Shown here piece by piece: positions 38,201 to 50,640 of a DNA stretch of 64,000 nucleotides. The position numbers were made by a program, and so were the translations under genes. The stretch comes from Montifringilla adamsi (taxonomy: Eukaryota > Chordata > Aves > Passeriformes > Passeridae): NCBI GenBank assembly GCA_017590115.1, contig JAGGNK010003335.1, forward strand, positions 5,022,001 through 5,086,000, given 5' to 3'. Every line of letters begins with the position of its first letter. The stretch's first letter is position 1. The notes under the pieces were generated by a model. The model was not told the DNA's origin. It ran no database searches and saw nothing but the letters and a program-made list of their open reading frames with translations.

Positions 38201-38964
38201 TCGAAACTCAGGGTACATGTTTTCTCTTTTTTGTCACAGCTTTGGCAGATGAATGAAAAGACGGCAAACAGCTTGTGCGCATTACAACAGTATTTTTAAG
38301 TTACAGAATTTTTAAGTTACAGCTCCTTTCAAATGCACTCAGTGTTTGTTCCAGAAATTGAGCAGCAGCTGCCCAGGGGAGCCCGGCACGCCGGGGAGGC
38401 GAGCAGCTCAGGGCACCCAGCCCTCTCCCGGGCCATGGAAACCGAGTGTCCCAAGGAGCGTGCCCAGCTCACAGCCAGCACCTCATCCATCACACAGCCC
38501 ATCACAGCACCTCGCCGCGAGCCCTCCTGCCTGGGGGATGGTTTGTTCTCACATGTATCTACGCACAAAGCCTATTTCAATCTATCTGTGGCATCTTAGC
38601 AAAGAATTTTCCAGAATACATATTTGTGAGGTCAAACACAAGTGTGAGTACACTTACACGGTAATTATTACCAGCCCACATAGACCCCAGAACACTGCAG
38701 CCTGCATAGAGAAACTTCTTGCTGACTTAACTCATGCCTTCTTTAAAAACCCCAACAGCCTGTGAACTCAGGCCAGGGCACGAATCCAAACCCTGTGAAC
38801 ACTAAAAACTTTGAAAGCAAATCCTTATGAATTAACATCCAAAAAAATAAAGCATGGAGAAGGCTGTAACACTGAGGAAAGCAGCTGAAACAGTGCAAAG
38901 CTCAGAGGGGAGCACTTATTGGAGTGCATACAGAATAAATTGGAGTTGAAAAGAGCCGAAGTGC

Positions 38965-39300
38965 TGCTGCCCGCCGGGCCCGGCAGAGCCCACCGCTCCG
39001 GGTACCACCCGCCCCGCCGCCCATCACCTGCGGCCGCTCCCCGAACCCCTCCCAGCTCACCCTGGAGATGGTCAGCGGGGCGCTGAAATCTTTACCGCCC
39101 ACCAAACGAAAGCCCCAGGGCGAAGGGCCACGCAGGACCACCGAGTGGGCCATAGCGGCGGCGGCGGGCGCTCCCTGCCCGCGGACTGAGGCAGCTCCGG
39201 CTCCCGAGCGCCGGCTCGGAGCGATCCCGCCTCCCGCACACCCCGCCCTCAGGGCGGGCCGCGGAGGAGGCACGGGCCCGGCCCGGCCCGGCTGAGGGAG
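38965..39300. promoter_or_regulatory. CpG island over PDLIM4 exon 1
   Basis: The stretch is strongly GC-rich and dense in CG dinucleotides, unlike the AT-rich DNA on both sides. It covers the start of intron 1, coding exon 1 and the likely 5' untranslated region (39154 to about 39300). A CGG-rich run lies just upstream of the ATG on the coding strand. This is the usual setting of a vertebrate promoter. Confidence 0.8.
39061..39153 (-). CDS. PDLIM4: PDLIM4 coding exon 1 (start of PDZ domain)
   Basis: This is the first coding exon of the actin-associated PDZ-LIM adaptor PDLIM4 (RIL), encoding residues 1-31. It reads [15 protein letters not shown] and continues with [16 protein letters not shown]. 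This is the ALP/CLP36/RIL-type PDZ start, with the PWGF carboxylate-binding loop at residues 12-15. The '[12 protein letters not shown]' start and 'FSAPLTISR' fit PDLIM4 better than PDLIM1 or PDLIM3. The exon ends AGG followed by GTGAGC, a strong donor, at a codon boundary (phase 0). The frame is open upstream to a Met near 39309, but the family N-terminus and a strong context (G at -3, G at +4) choose the ATG at 39153-39151. In this family the PDZ domain binds alpha-actinin at stress fibres and Z-lines; that role is known for the family and not shown here. Confidence 0.95.
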
Positions 39301-39327
39301 CTCCGGCACGGATTTCCCCCTGGGTCC

Positions 39328-39335
39328 CTTTTATA
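39328..39335 (-). promoter_or_regulatory. Candidate TATA box of PDLIM4
   Basis: On the minus strand this reads TATAAAAG. It lies at the outer edge of the CpG island, about 175 bases upstream of the ATG. A start site 25-30 bases downstream would fall near 39300 and give a 5' untranslated region of about 150 bases. The placement is good, but use as a promoter element is inferred. Confidence 0.5.
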
Positions 39336-39618
39336 AGTGGGATTCGGAGCGACTACTCGCAGTGGTAAAGTTGCAGTACTTTACTGGTGGTAAAGAATGT
39401 GTTTGGTGTGCTCAAAGCTCCCCTCACTGCAGTTTCATCCCCTGCAGTGCAAGGAAAATGATGCAATAGGTCAGTAAATGTTTGGTTGTGACTGTTTTAT
39501 TCATTATAATAAGTCTCCCGAATGAGAAAAAAGTTAAAGGAAATAATCATATTTGGTTTAAAGCAGTTTGTGAATCTTTCACGGTCATCACTTGGGAAAA
39601 AGATAAACTTCAAGAAAA

Positions 39619-40045
39619 TAATCACAGAATCACAGAGTGGTTTCATTTGGGATGAGCCTGAAATGTCATCTCAGTCCAACCTCCCTCTGTGGGCAGGGAC
39701 ACCTTCCACTATCCCAGGTTGCTCCAAGCCCCATCCAACCTGGCCTTGGACACTTCCAGGGATGGGGCAGCCACAGCTGCTCTGGGCACCCTGTGCCAGG
39801 GCCTCACCACCCTCACAGGGAGGAACTTCTTCCTAATATCCAATCTACCCCTGCCCTCTGTCGGCTTGAAGCCATTCCCCCTTGTTCTGTCTCTCTAAGT
39901 CCCTCTCCAGCTCTCCTGGGGCCCCTTTAAGTACTGGAAGAGGCTCTCAGTTGTCCCCAGAGCCTTCTCTTCTTCAGGCTGGATGCTCCCACATATCAAT
40001 CTGTCCCCACAGCAGAGGTGCTCAGAACATCTTCATAGCCATTGT
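39619..40045 (-). mobile_element. CR1 LINE 3' fragment (about 430 bp)
   Basis: The plus strand reads AATCACAGAATCACAGAGTG, then 'GTTGCTCCAAGCCCCATCCA', 'GGAACTTCTTCCTAATATCC', 'TTGAAGCCATTCCCCCTTGT' and 'CTCTTCTTCAGGCTGGATGC'. This is a long reverse-complement CR1 end lying about 280 bases upstream of the PDLIM4 TATA box. Confidence 0.9.
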
Positions 40046-41868
40046 ACCCCAACGTTACTGTGTCCTTGAGGGGTCTCTGGAGCAGCACCTGGCACTGCAG
40101 AGGATCTCAGTTTCCTGGTGGTACAGCTGGATCAGTGACTGTTGGAGCACCATGGAGATGCCCATGCTGCCAGTGAGTGTTTGATGGGATGGTTTGCAGG
40201 CACAGAGTGGTGGGTTGCAGGTGGGGTAGGTGGTCAGCAGAACTGCAAAACATGTCCCCCAGAAGCTGAGAAGAAAAATCTCCAAATGTCTGTATTCCTT
40301 TTCTTCCTGGAAAGGGCAGGACCAGAATTTCCCACTTGAAAAAGAGGGACCTAACAAAGGATTCATTGTTTAAAAAGTCCAGTTTCATTGAGCACCTTCT
40401 CACTGCCTGGTTTCTGCAATATTGATTTATGTGCCATTTGCTGTGAATGCTCTTTGCTTGTGACATGGGAAGGTTTGTGTGACTGGCTCGTTGCTGTGCC
40501 CATTCTCTGGGCTTTGGTCTGGGACAGGGGTCACAGCTGTGACTTTTAAATAGGCTCCTGAGCTGTCCGGCAGCTTTGGGATATAGCAGCATGAGTACAG
40601 TCTGCATGCTGTGTCACAAACCTGAAACACAATAAACTTGGTTTGCTTTGCTGGAAAGGTGTCTGCAGAGGAGAGGTCCAGCTGCAGCCAATACCAGCAG
40701 AGCTTTCCCCTACTCTTTGTTCCTCACAAGCGCCTGCCTTCACCAACAGAGGCTACGCAGGCTGACTTTTGTCTGGGTGATGAATCATACCTCCTTACTC
40801 CTGCATGATATCACCCAGCTTGCAGAAGCCTGGGAGTAGGCTGGTCTGAGGTTTCTTGCTTGTGTTAGAAAATCCACCCAGCCAAACAGTGAAATTCCTC
40901 TCACAGAGAGCTGGAGGACTGGTTGTGTCCCACCTCTCCTGCTCTCGCTGTTCAGTGATGAAGAGGATTCTCTGAAGGACAGAGTTTAAAATGTGCACAA
41001 ATGCAGCATGTCAGCAATGGCATCTCCTTCCTCTTAGGAGGGAAATGAAAAAAATTCTTTCTGTGAAGGGCACTAAGTTTACTGGAAAGTAGCAACAACA
41101 AACCAGAGATATGGGAAAAAAGGGGAAAAACTAAACCCACAGTTCTGTAGTCAAACATTTCCCACTGCCATTTGCTGGAGCTCCATTCCCTGGGTGGGTT
41201 CTGAACTGCACCCGGCTGTGAAGGGCAGCTCTGCTGTGCAGCAAAGCTTCAGGGGTTCCAAGTAATTTGCTGGCAGAGGCAAAAGATGATCAAAACACAG
41301 AAATCCCCTCCATTAGAGTATTCATTTCAAAAGCAGACAGGAAACTGCTGGCTCCGAGGCACTTTCTCTTCAAGGCTTTTTGAATGCTCAGCCCAGATCA
41401 CTCCTTATGGAACTGATGCCTCATCTAAAACTTAACCCAAGTAGAACAAAATTATCCAAATTGGTATAAATGTGTGAGTGTTTATTCCAAATGAGACTAT
41501 ATTCTGGAATACACTACACTGTGTGAAGTAGAGGCAGTTTTACTATGAAGGAAACTATATGCATTTGAATTGCTCCTGATGGAAAGTGTTCACATGCAGA
41601 GCAGCTCTCAGGATGCAGAACTGTATCAGGAACTAATTTTGCACCCCTCTGTCATAGATGTATTTCCCCAGGATGCAGGGAATGAAAGCATTAGCTAAAC
41701 AGGTCCATGGTTCACAGGTGTCCCGTGTTCTCTCAGCTGCTCACACACCTTTTCATATGTGCTTTTTCTGAGCAAAGCAAACATGACTCTGCAGTCTACA
41801 AAGGACCCAGTCAGCTCTCACTTCAACCACCTAAAGTGGGCTCATAAATTTCTGGTTTTGTCTTTGAC

Positions 41869-41972
41869 AGAATCATAGAATCACTGAATGACTTAGGTTG
41901 GATGAGACCTTAAAGATCAACTTATTCCAACCCCCCCGACAGGGACACATTCCTCTAGAACAGATTGCTCAG
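41869..41972 (-). mobile_element. CR1 LINE 3' end
   Basis: 'AATCATAGAATCACTGAATG' then 'ACTTAGGTTGGATGAGACCT' and 'AGATCAACTTATTCCAACCC' is the reverse complement of the CR1 terminus, severely 5'-truncated. Confidence 0.85.
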
Positions 41973-42668
41973 TGAGAATTTTTCATTTCTATTTCAGGTA
42001 ATGTCTAAAACCTAATTGGAACTAATTAAGAGAAATTAACAGGACCAACAGCAGCTGAACCTTGTTGTGGGAGCAAGCCTCAACATCCAGCTGAAATACA
42101 GTATTGCCAATGTGCTCATTCTTCAGCTGAGTGCTGAAGCCCTACAGCGAGCTCTAACAAAGACCATGCATTATTCAAAGGTCAAACATGTTCATGAATT
42201 CAACCTCATCACTCTGTTCACTTTATCCTTCTCCTCCCCGATATTTTCCTTGATATTTGTTTCCAGTATTTTTCCACCCCAGAGACTTATCACCTCTTTG
42301 TTTCTGTTTTTGACTCTTCCATTCAGGCTCTACTTCACCACCGGTGACACTCTCAGTTTCCTTCCTTTGTTATCACAGACCGACTGGGTAAACTGCGGAT
42401 CTTTGTGTCCCATTTTCAGTGAGCATTCACGTTTTCCATCTGCCACCCTCCCAATATTTAGCAGAGGTCTGTGTTTATCTGAGAGTCCTGATAATGACCC
42501 TTCAGTGCTTTGTTTTTGAACATTTCTCCATATGAGAGTGATTTAAAGCATCATTATGGCTTGATAGTTCTCCTCCAGGTCAGGAAATTTTTTTGCTTGT
42601 ACAAGTTGCAGTCAGGGCTCTGGCTGTTTCTGCTTAGAGCCATTTCAGTGGCTGAAGTTAGTCATGAG

Positions 42669-42814
42669 TTATCCATCCCTGGAAGTATTCAGGGCCATGT
42701 GGGAAGGGTCTTGGAGCAACCTGGTATGATAGAAGGTGCCCCTGCCCATGGCAGGGGACAGGAATGAGTTTTAAGATCGCTTCCAACCCAAACCATTCTC
42801 TGGTACTATGATTT
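42669..42814 (+). mobile_element. CR1 LINE 3' end
   Basis: 'CATCCCTGGAAGTATTCAGG', then 'CTTGGAGCAACCTGGTATGA' and 'CTTCCAACCCAAACCATTCT', in sense orientation. Confidence 0.85.
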
Positions 42815-43699
42815 AAAAGTAGCTTTAAGCACCAAACTAGCCATTAGCCTGTGGGTTGGCCTTACCAACAGACACAGTCCTGTTAAAATTGTGTGTCAGA
42901 GGCTCATGGTTTCTGTTTGAAAATCATTTGTTGTGAATGGTTATTTGTATTTTTTAATGCTAGATACTCCTCTTCATATTTTTTATTAGAAAAGGTCTCT
43001 AAAAGTGATGCTGATCATATGAATTCAAAATCCTCGTGGGAGTAAAGAACTCCAAGCTATGTTTCATGGCATTTGTGCAATCTGCCCTCCCAGTAGTTTC
43101 TCAGAATACAATATCTTTTCCTTTCTTACATTAATCAGTAATCCTTGATTTTTTTTCTCTTGATTTCTATTTCCACTGCCTGAATGAGTCCTTTCTGGTG
43201 CCTTCCTATCCCAAGAGGATTCACATACAACAGATTCTCAAGGGTTCCAGTTTATTCCTTTACTTAATAGTTAAAAAAAAAAATTCCAAAGCCTCAACAT
43301 CCTGTGAACAATTAAATTTGAAACTCCTTACTTGGATTAAGCACAGGCAAATCTCAACCCTATGGCAGCTTTAGCTGCAGGTTTCCAAAGGATTACTTAA
43401 TTTATAGGCTTTGCAGGATCTCTCAGATCTGAGTTATTATTTTGGCTTTGAAAGTTCCTTGGCAGATGCCCAAGTGTTGGGAACTGTCATTCTGAATTCT
43501 GTTTAATTCATTTGTTTGTCTAAATCATTTCTAAGAAGTTTGTCTCATGGATCTAAGCATCCCACAGAGAAAAATCCAGCTGTGATAGAAACCATTAGGG
43601 TAATGAAAGAAATCTCATTCCTCCAGCAGAGTTTCTTCTCTGTAATCATGTTCAGGTGAAGAAGCCAGCTGCCTCCCAAGGCTTTGGAGATTTGAGGGA

Positions 43700-43798
43700 T
43701 TGAAGCAACCTGGTCTAGTGGAACATGTCCCTGCCCATGGCAGGGTGTTGGATCAAGATGATCTTTAAGGTCTCTTCCAACCCAAAACATTCTATGTG
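43700..43798 (+). mobile_element. CR1 LINE 3' end
   Basis: 'TTGAAGCAACCTGGTCTAGT', then 'CCTGCCCATGGCAGGGTGTT' and 'AAGATGATCTTTAAGGTCTC', ending in CCAACCCAAAACATTCTATG. It is a short sense fragment. Confidence 0.85.
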
Positions 43799-44314
43799 TC
43801 TATAAAAACTAAGAAACTTCGCTGTACAGGGTCAGATTCATCTTTGATTTGCAACACCGTGCAGCAGGAACAGAGTTGCAAAAGGGACAAAGGCAAATCC
43901 TTTGCCTTTGTAAGATGTGTTCAGCGTAAAATGCAGCAGGGCCTGACACAAAATGCAGTTTATTCTTCTATTCTGGCAAACATTCATGAGACGTTATTCT
44001 AAGTCTTGCTCATCAGGCTATCAGTCATCTACCAGAACTTCATGTGCTGGGGTTTTGCGACCCGCTAAGCAGCAAGGACAAGTCCCTACCTCCCAAACCC
44101 TGCAGACTAAACACAAGATAAGAGCCTGTGATGGATTTCCCTAGGGGAACACCAGGAAGCAATGACACAGCATGGCCAGCTCACATCAGAGCTCAACAGC
44201 AGCCTGTCCTTGATAATGGCAGCTCCACAGAAGGCTGTGGACAAGGACAAGGCTGACATCAGGGCTCAAAGAAAGGTCACAACACGTTCAAAATATTGCA
44301 AACAAACCACTTAA

Positions 44315-44330
44315 AAATATATATATATAT
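44315..44330. repeat. TA microsatellite
   Basis: A short run of alternating AT (ATATATATATATAT) lies in unique sequence. Confidence 0.75.
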
Positions 44331-47300
44331 TCCCTTCTTACCAGTTTTGCTGGAAAATGAATTGGTTTCATGTTCACCCTCTTCTCAGTCTCACTTTCCA
44401 TCTAGAAGTCAGAGCAAACAGATGAGCAAGTGCCTGTTAGGTCACATCTGATCTTTCTCACCTTAATCCCCAGACTGAGACTAATGCTGTGATGAGTTGG
44501 GCAGCACAGAGCAGGCAGGTGGGGACTGTCCTGCTGCCCTGCCACACTCACTGCTGCCACACCAAAGCTGATCCTTGGGTCTTTTTCACCTCACCTGCGT
44601 AGCTGCAAGCCCAGAATATAGGGAGCAGATGGAAGGAGCTGGTCTGTTTGCTTGGAAGGGGCATGACCTCCTCCTGGCGGGTTCAGCTGCTGCTGACAAC
44701 AAGGGCAGGATTAACCCTGGCTCTCGCCCTGCAAGAGCTGTAACCTTTTCACAGCCATGCCACTGTGACCACTGAATGGCAGGTGAGAAAATCAAAAGAA
44801 ATATTGGCATAATATTGCAAGCAGGAGATGAGATTACAAGGGATTTGCTTTTTCTGCAAGGATAATTGTTCCTATTATGGGATTAAGCTGATTGATTTCC
44901 CATCAGAAACGGTGCCTGGAAGAACAAAGTCAAACCTCTGGTTTAATGTGAGTCACTTCACTGAGCAGCTAAACACTGAGATTTTGTTGGTTTTTCTCTT
45001 GTGAAATCATGACAGATGTCAGCTGTTGCTATATTCTGCAAACAAATTTGGCACATTTTTCTTTCACACAGTAGAATCCAAGTGATTGTACCTATCCAGC
45101 AGAAGAGCTCCCCAGCCTTTCCTGGGGATTTCAGCATTTATCACCCTCTCTGTTGACTCTCTTTACAGTGATGCATCCTTTTTTGGGTGTTGTACAGCTC
45201 CAGAATGCAGACAACTGGAGAGAATTAAGCTGAATGTTCCCAATTTATGCAGGTCAAGGAGAGTTTGCCTTTTATCGTTCAGAGATAAGTACAGCAAACT
45301 AACTCTTTTTGAAAGGCTGAGTTCCACAGATGCCGGCATTAAGATTCAGTGATCACAAAAGTTCCTGTAGATGGATTTCACAGAAGTTTTCCCATTAATT
45401 TCAGCCTTAAACTGATAGGGACAGAGGGACAAACAGTGGGCTAAGAAAGAGGGGACAAATCTTGTGATATCTTATCCCAGTATGTTCTGCTGGAATTCAT
45501 TTAGCCCAGTCCATCAGCTTCTGTCTCACCCCATGTAAAGCATTCCTGCTGTGCTGAGGGTGTACCACACACTACCTGGGGAGGATCCAGAGGGATCAGT
45601 CCTCATCTAGTGTAAGAGGCTGTGCTCTGCAAAGTGTAAACTGCACGGTAAGGGCAAAGCAATGCTGCTAGAATAGCTCAGGGTGTGAGAACAGGACATG
45701 AGGCACTCAGCTCAGCTCCTGGAGCAGATGCTTTCTCCCTCCACTCTCTTCATCACTTCCAGGACTTGCAGAAGTGTCTATAGAGGCTCAAGGCATCTCT
45801 CACACCAAGGTTCTACTCACTAATGCACGTTTATGTCACATCTTCGAGAAGGGAACATCCCCTAGAAGGACATGGAAAATGCAGTGCATAATTGGGGGTG
45901 TTTATCCTGGAGGAGAGAGATATGTTTAACAGTTTGAACTCTCCCAGTTTCCTGAATTCACCAGTTCATCAGAGGAGGATTTCCAAGAATCTTTTGAAAA
46001 ATATTGTTCTTGAACTTTGAGGTGAAATGCTATGAAGTGCTCACACTGGACAGAAGATTAAGCATTTATCATCCACAAGCAAGAAATGAAGAAACTCAGT
46101 AATACAAAATGAAGAAACTCCTTCCTGATGTCATAGGCTTTAGCTTACTCCTTATTTTTGTGGTTACTGTAAAGAAATAGAGTAAGTCTTCATCTCACTA
46201 CTAGGGCTTGCAGGCCAGAATTAATATGCTTTGGTCCAAATCCTGCCATTTCTGGGAGAGAATCTCCTGGGCACCAACTGAGACTAAAAGCAGGCACATA
46301 ACATGACAATAGAATTTTAAATATTTCTATAACTATTCAAGATTGGTTTTCTGAATTACTATGTCTTGTCTTAGTTCTCTCTTAATATTCCCAAAGTTTG
46401 TGCACCCAGATTTCACAAATATAACAGCACGAATTCCAAACCCTGAACACAGGCAGTGACTTTATTGAATAGGCAAAAAAAAAAAAAATTCAAAGTAATT
46501 GCCAATATTTATGTTCTAGCACATAAGTAGGAATTCATAAATGCTTGCAGGAATGTAACATATCAGCCTCCTTAAACAGCCATATCCTGTTTCTTTTGTT
46601 TCCTTTTCTGCCTTTGCAGTGACTGTTGCTACAACACCATCCATCACTCCTCCTTTCATCTGTCAGGCCCTCCAGCTGCCCGCCCACAGCTCCATACCTG
46701 TTTCCCCAGGTCTGAGCTGTCTGGATTTCCCCCATGTTTGTTGTTTCAGGGTGTAGATGCTCATCCTTTGCAGCTGGAGCTGTGTGGGCAATGAAGGGAC
46801 TCCTCAGGTTCCTCAGCACCCCTCCTGTACCTGCTCAGCTGGTTGCATGAATTGGGTTCAGCCAAGCAAGATTAGATTTGGCAGGTTTTGTCACAGGGCA
46901 TTCACACTGGGGACTGAAATGATGGTTAAGTGGACACAGTCTAGGCTGAGACTGAGAGCGTGGTGGCTGCAGTCAGAGGATAACATGCATCAACACCCCT
47001 ATTCAGAGAAGCTCAAGCATATCTTTCCTCTGCTATTATTAGGTTCTTAGCATGTTAGTTTTGTGGCTGATCAGCTGCAGAATCCTGCTGATGAAGATGC
47101 TCCTCTGGTCTCTCCAGAACATTGCCCCAGGATATCTTATGGATCTTATTCCTTGAATAAACTGATGCTGCACAAATGCTAATTTAATTTTCTTTTACCC
47201 CTCATTCCAAGTATCCAGTTACTGGGTTGTGGAAAAGCTGAGCCTGAAATAAACCTTTAAAGTATTTTGAAGGATTTGTCATTACTCAGAGAAATAGGTC

Positions 47301-49160
47301 TGACATTCACTTTTGTGGAAGGAAGTGGAGTGAACAAAATGGGTTCCTCAGAAACTGCCTCAGCCTGGCCAAAGCTCTGCCTTCAGCTCCATCTGGGCAA
47401 CTCATTTAGGCTGAGAGAGCTGTGTTGCATGATTTGGAGGAGGATGTGCCCTTGGAGCTTAAAGAACTGAATGATATTTAAGAACCTGCAAGGCTGTTTG
47501 GTGATATTGCACAAAACCTTACCTAGCAGCATTGCAAACTTTAATGCAAGATTCAGTGATGTCAATAGAAAAGATCCCACCAGTGATGGTGGGAAGGTTG
47601 ATTCAATGAGCACTTTGGCCATTATCCCAAGTGTCTAGTGGGCATTAGGATTACCAGGGATTCCACCTAAAAAAAGGGTCAGGTCTCACTGGTTTTTTTT
47701 TTAACACATGTGGCCCCTTATGTTCTTCAGCCTTTTTCTGCTTTTCTTAGGAAAGGCTATGACCTGACTGTGGAATAAAATGCCTTATATCTGACAAAAT
47801 AATAAAAATCACTTAAAATCCAAGGAGCATGAAAAGCAAATGTTATTAACATCGAACTGTTTGTCAGCTGCAAGCACAGTATTACACTGTGGTAATGAGT
47901 ACAGGTCTGTACTTTAATTTATTATTAAGAAAATAGCACCCATCTGCTTCTCTAACCAAGGCACTTAAGAGCCTTTTGCAAACATTAGTCCCAAATTTAT
48001 CCTCACACATACAATAAATTATGTTTAACAAATAAATGAGACTGTGGCATCAGATGGTTAAATAACCAGTTCCAAGACAAACAGTCATGCTCGAAATTGT
48101 ACCAAATCTCCTAGTTCACTCTCCTGTGGTTTAAGCAAAAGATGGATGTGTCTGAAAAACCCACTAGGGACTGAGGGTCCTCTTCTGTCCCATCAATTGT
48201 CCTGAGGTCCAACTGGATATACAACCAGTTAGCAGAAAGAGCTAATGATGTTCCACCAAAGGTATTTCATCTGTTAAAGATACCACAGAAAATAACTCTT
48301 GGTTGCCAAAGAATGGGATATTTTATGAATGTTTAGGCATGCAAGGTGAGGTGTCACAAGATCAAACAGAACCAAGCAATTCTGATGCTCATAAAATTAG
48401 CAGGAAGGGTGAATCACTCAGCTTTTAAAATTCTTCCATGACTCTAATTTAAAGATTTATTATGGGTTGTTTTGTTTTGGTTTGGTTTGGGTTTTTTTAA
48501 GTTGGTTTTAAATCTTCACAGTGCTCTAAAACTATTTATTCTCAGCAACCCCAACATCAATCTGGTTCTGCTGAGCTTAGCCAGAGGGTGCCCTGCTGTG
48601 CAGCCCTGTGCCATGGCCCCGGCTTGCCTGTTCCCAGGAAAATCTCACCTGGCCCAAGATCCATTGTTTTGTTTAGTTCACCCCAAAAGCTTTCACTGCT
48701 TCCTTCAGTATCTTAATTTCAGCACTACTTTTAAAAGCATCAGTGTCACTGCCTAGGGAGAGAGAGAATACAAATACTTGGCACAGGTGGACATTTACTT
48801 TTCTGTTTTCATGGATGTGGAGTCAGTTGTGCCTGTTCAGAATGTCTCAGGAGAAGCATGAATTGTTTAAACATGTGTTCAAGGAAGATTTTTAGTTTAT
48901 GGGTCCCCAGGTATTATTCCAAGTTGTGCTTTGGTAAAATTTTTCAAATAGGTGTACTATTGTTCTTCTAAAGGAGGCTGAAAAAATAATTGAGGACAGA
49001 AGGAATATCCTTCAGAGCACACTTTGCAGAGGAAGTGAAAATTGCTGAGTTAGTGCTGGAGGCAGCCCAGCGTGGCTCCAGCCCCTCACCGCCCGGCTCC
49101 CCAGGAAGCCACAGGCCAGCCATACTGCAGCCACACGAATCATCCCAAGACAAGGCCAGT

Positions 49161-49385
49161 TTAGATTAGATATTAGGCAGAAATTCTTCCCCAGGAGCGT
49201 GCTGAGGCCCTGTCACAGGTTGCCCAAGGAAGCTGTGGATGCCTGATTCCTGAAAGTGTTCCAGGCCAGGTGGGATGGGGCTTGGAGTGAGCTGGTCTGG
49301 TAGAAGGTATCCCTGCACATGGCAGGAGGTTGGACTAGATAAGCTTTGAAGGTGCCTTCCAGCCCAAAACATTCCATGATTCTTT
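49161..49385 (+). mobile_element. CR1 LINE 3' end
   Basis: 'GATATTAGGCAGAAATTCTT', then 'GAGGCCCTGTCACAGGTTGC', 'TTGGACTAGATAAGCTTTGA' and 'CCAAAACATTCCATGATTCT' form a nearly complete CR1 tail in sense orientation. Confidence 0.9.
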
Positions 49386-50522
49386 GAGGGAGAGATGCTC
49401 AAGTGCTCTTGAAATGCTACAGAAAGCTCGAGCATCTTGGTGGTTTGTAAACTGAAGCTGGGATGGAGCAAGCACGTAGCTGAGTTAACAGCAGAGAGGT
49501 TTGTTTGCATCTGCAGCCACTGAGCTCAACTGCTGATGACTCACTTGGAAATGCTTTGCTGGCAGCTTGTCCCCAGCCAGCACGAAGCCTCCATCCCACC
49601 ACTCCCACTGACCCCCTGGCTGCACACACCGTCTCCGTGATGTCGGGCAGGGATGAAGTCCAGCTGACAACAATAGATACCACAGGGAAAAATCCCCAAG
49701 AGCTTCTGCTCCTGTGAGGGATTTGACAATGGAAATAGGGGAAGTCCCTTCACTGGACTTGGCAAAAAAAAATTTGGACAGTGCTGTCAGGAAAATATTC
49801 TTCACTGAATGAGTGGTGCAGCTTTTTAGGTCTTTTCTGTATTTTTGTAACTATGAAGACAGAATTAATGACTAAGAGGCCCTTACAGCTGGTGTCCAAC
49901 TCAACAGTTACAACATCCTGAGGGAACCACACTTTTTCTTTCCTTTTGGACAACCAAATGTGGTATTTTTAGCCTAGCCCCATAGAGAGTTTTCTCCTCT
50001 GTAATGATGTAAGGTTCCTGTTAGCTCATCAGATTTGGTTGCCCACCGTAAAAAGCCAAAAAGAGATAAAATTGAACACCCCATCATGTCTGAGCCTCAG
50101 CTCGATGTCAAGAAGAGACTTTTGGCTGCTGACTCAATCACACCCAAGTGGAGGAGAAGGCAGGACACAGAACCCAAACAAACCACAAAGCCTGATTCTG
50201 GTTTGAACTGAACTCCTGCTAATGTATCTCTATTTATGGAGTTGTTTGATGGTAGACAAAATATGAAGCTACTTTATGGCCGCTTCATTTGACAGGAAAT
50301 ATGTGATGACCTAAACAAATACCAAATTCCACAAATTATACCCAGGTGGCAAATTTATTGTTCCTGTTTTCAGAGGCCTTTTTTCTGTAATCCTCCTCAT
50401 GGGCGGCTGATTGGCGAGGCTGGATCCCTGGCTGGTGTCAGCCTGTGTCGTTGTGTCCAGTGTATTCATCTCTGCTGATGTGTGCTAGCTAAAAATTTGC
50501 CCCATGTATTTTCATGTTCTGG

Positions 50523-50640
50523 TGTTGGATGTGGCTTGGAGCAACCTGGTTCAGTGGAAGATGTCCCTGCTTATGGCAGGGCATTGGATTAAGATGAGCA
50601 TTAATGTTCCTTCCCACCCAAACCATTCCATGACTCTGTG
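50523..50640 (+). mobile_element. CR1 LINE 3' end
   Basis: 'GTTGGATGTGGCTTGGAGCA', then 'AGATGTCCCTGCTTATGGCA' and 'CCAAACCATTCCATGACTCT', in sense orientation. Confidence 0.85.

Larger units (their letters stand above)
25179..39060 (-). other. PDLIM4 intron 1
   Basis: The intron runs from a GTGAGC donor at 39060 to a CTCAG acceptor at 25179. It holds four CR1 fragments (25718-25805, 26534-26653, 27740-27835, 29044-29290). From 29291 to 38960 I see no repeat of a known family and no exon with convincing splice sites. The sequence there is moderately AT-rich and looks unique. Long first introns often hold enhancers, but none can be named from sequence alone. Confidence 0.8.
2761..39300 (-). 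other. PDLIM4: PDLIM4 gene, 5' part (truncated at left edge)
   Basis: This is the transcription unit from the predicted start near 39300 to the last visible exon. The four exons (93, 152, 85 and 179 coding bases) join in frame as phases 0, 2, 0 and 2. The product so far is 169 residues of an expected protein of about 330. Introns 1, 2 and 3 are about 13.9, 8.4 and 13.6 kb and collect CR1 and LTR insertions, none of which touches an exon. The protein is known in mammals as a cytoskeletal adaptor that bridges alpha-actinin and actin bundles through PDZ and LIM domains. The C-terminal LIM zinc finger is not visible. Confidence 0.9.

Noticed and set aside
39154..39309. In-frame upstream Met extending PDLIM4 by 52 residues
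   Set aside because: The extension is Pro/Ala/Gly/Arg-rich, lies in the CpG island, and starts outside the predicted start site. The family N-terminus begins at the inner ATG, which has a strong context.
40107..40607. 166-codon minus-strand open frame
   Set aside because: No domain, no splice signals that fit, and Cys/His content without zinc-finger spacing.
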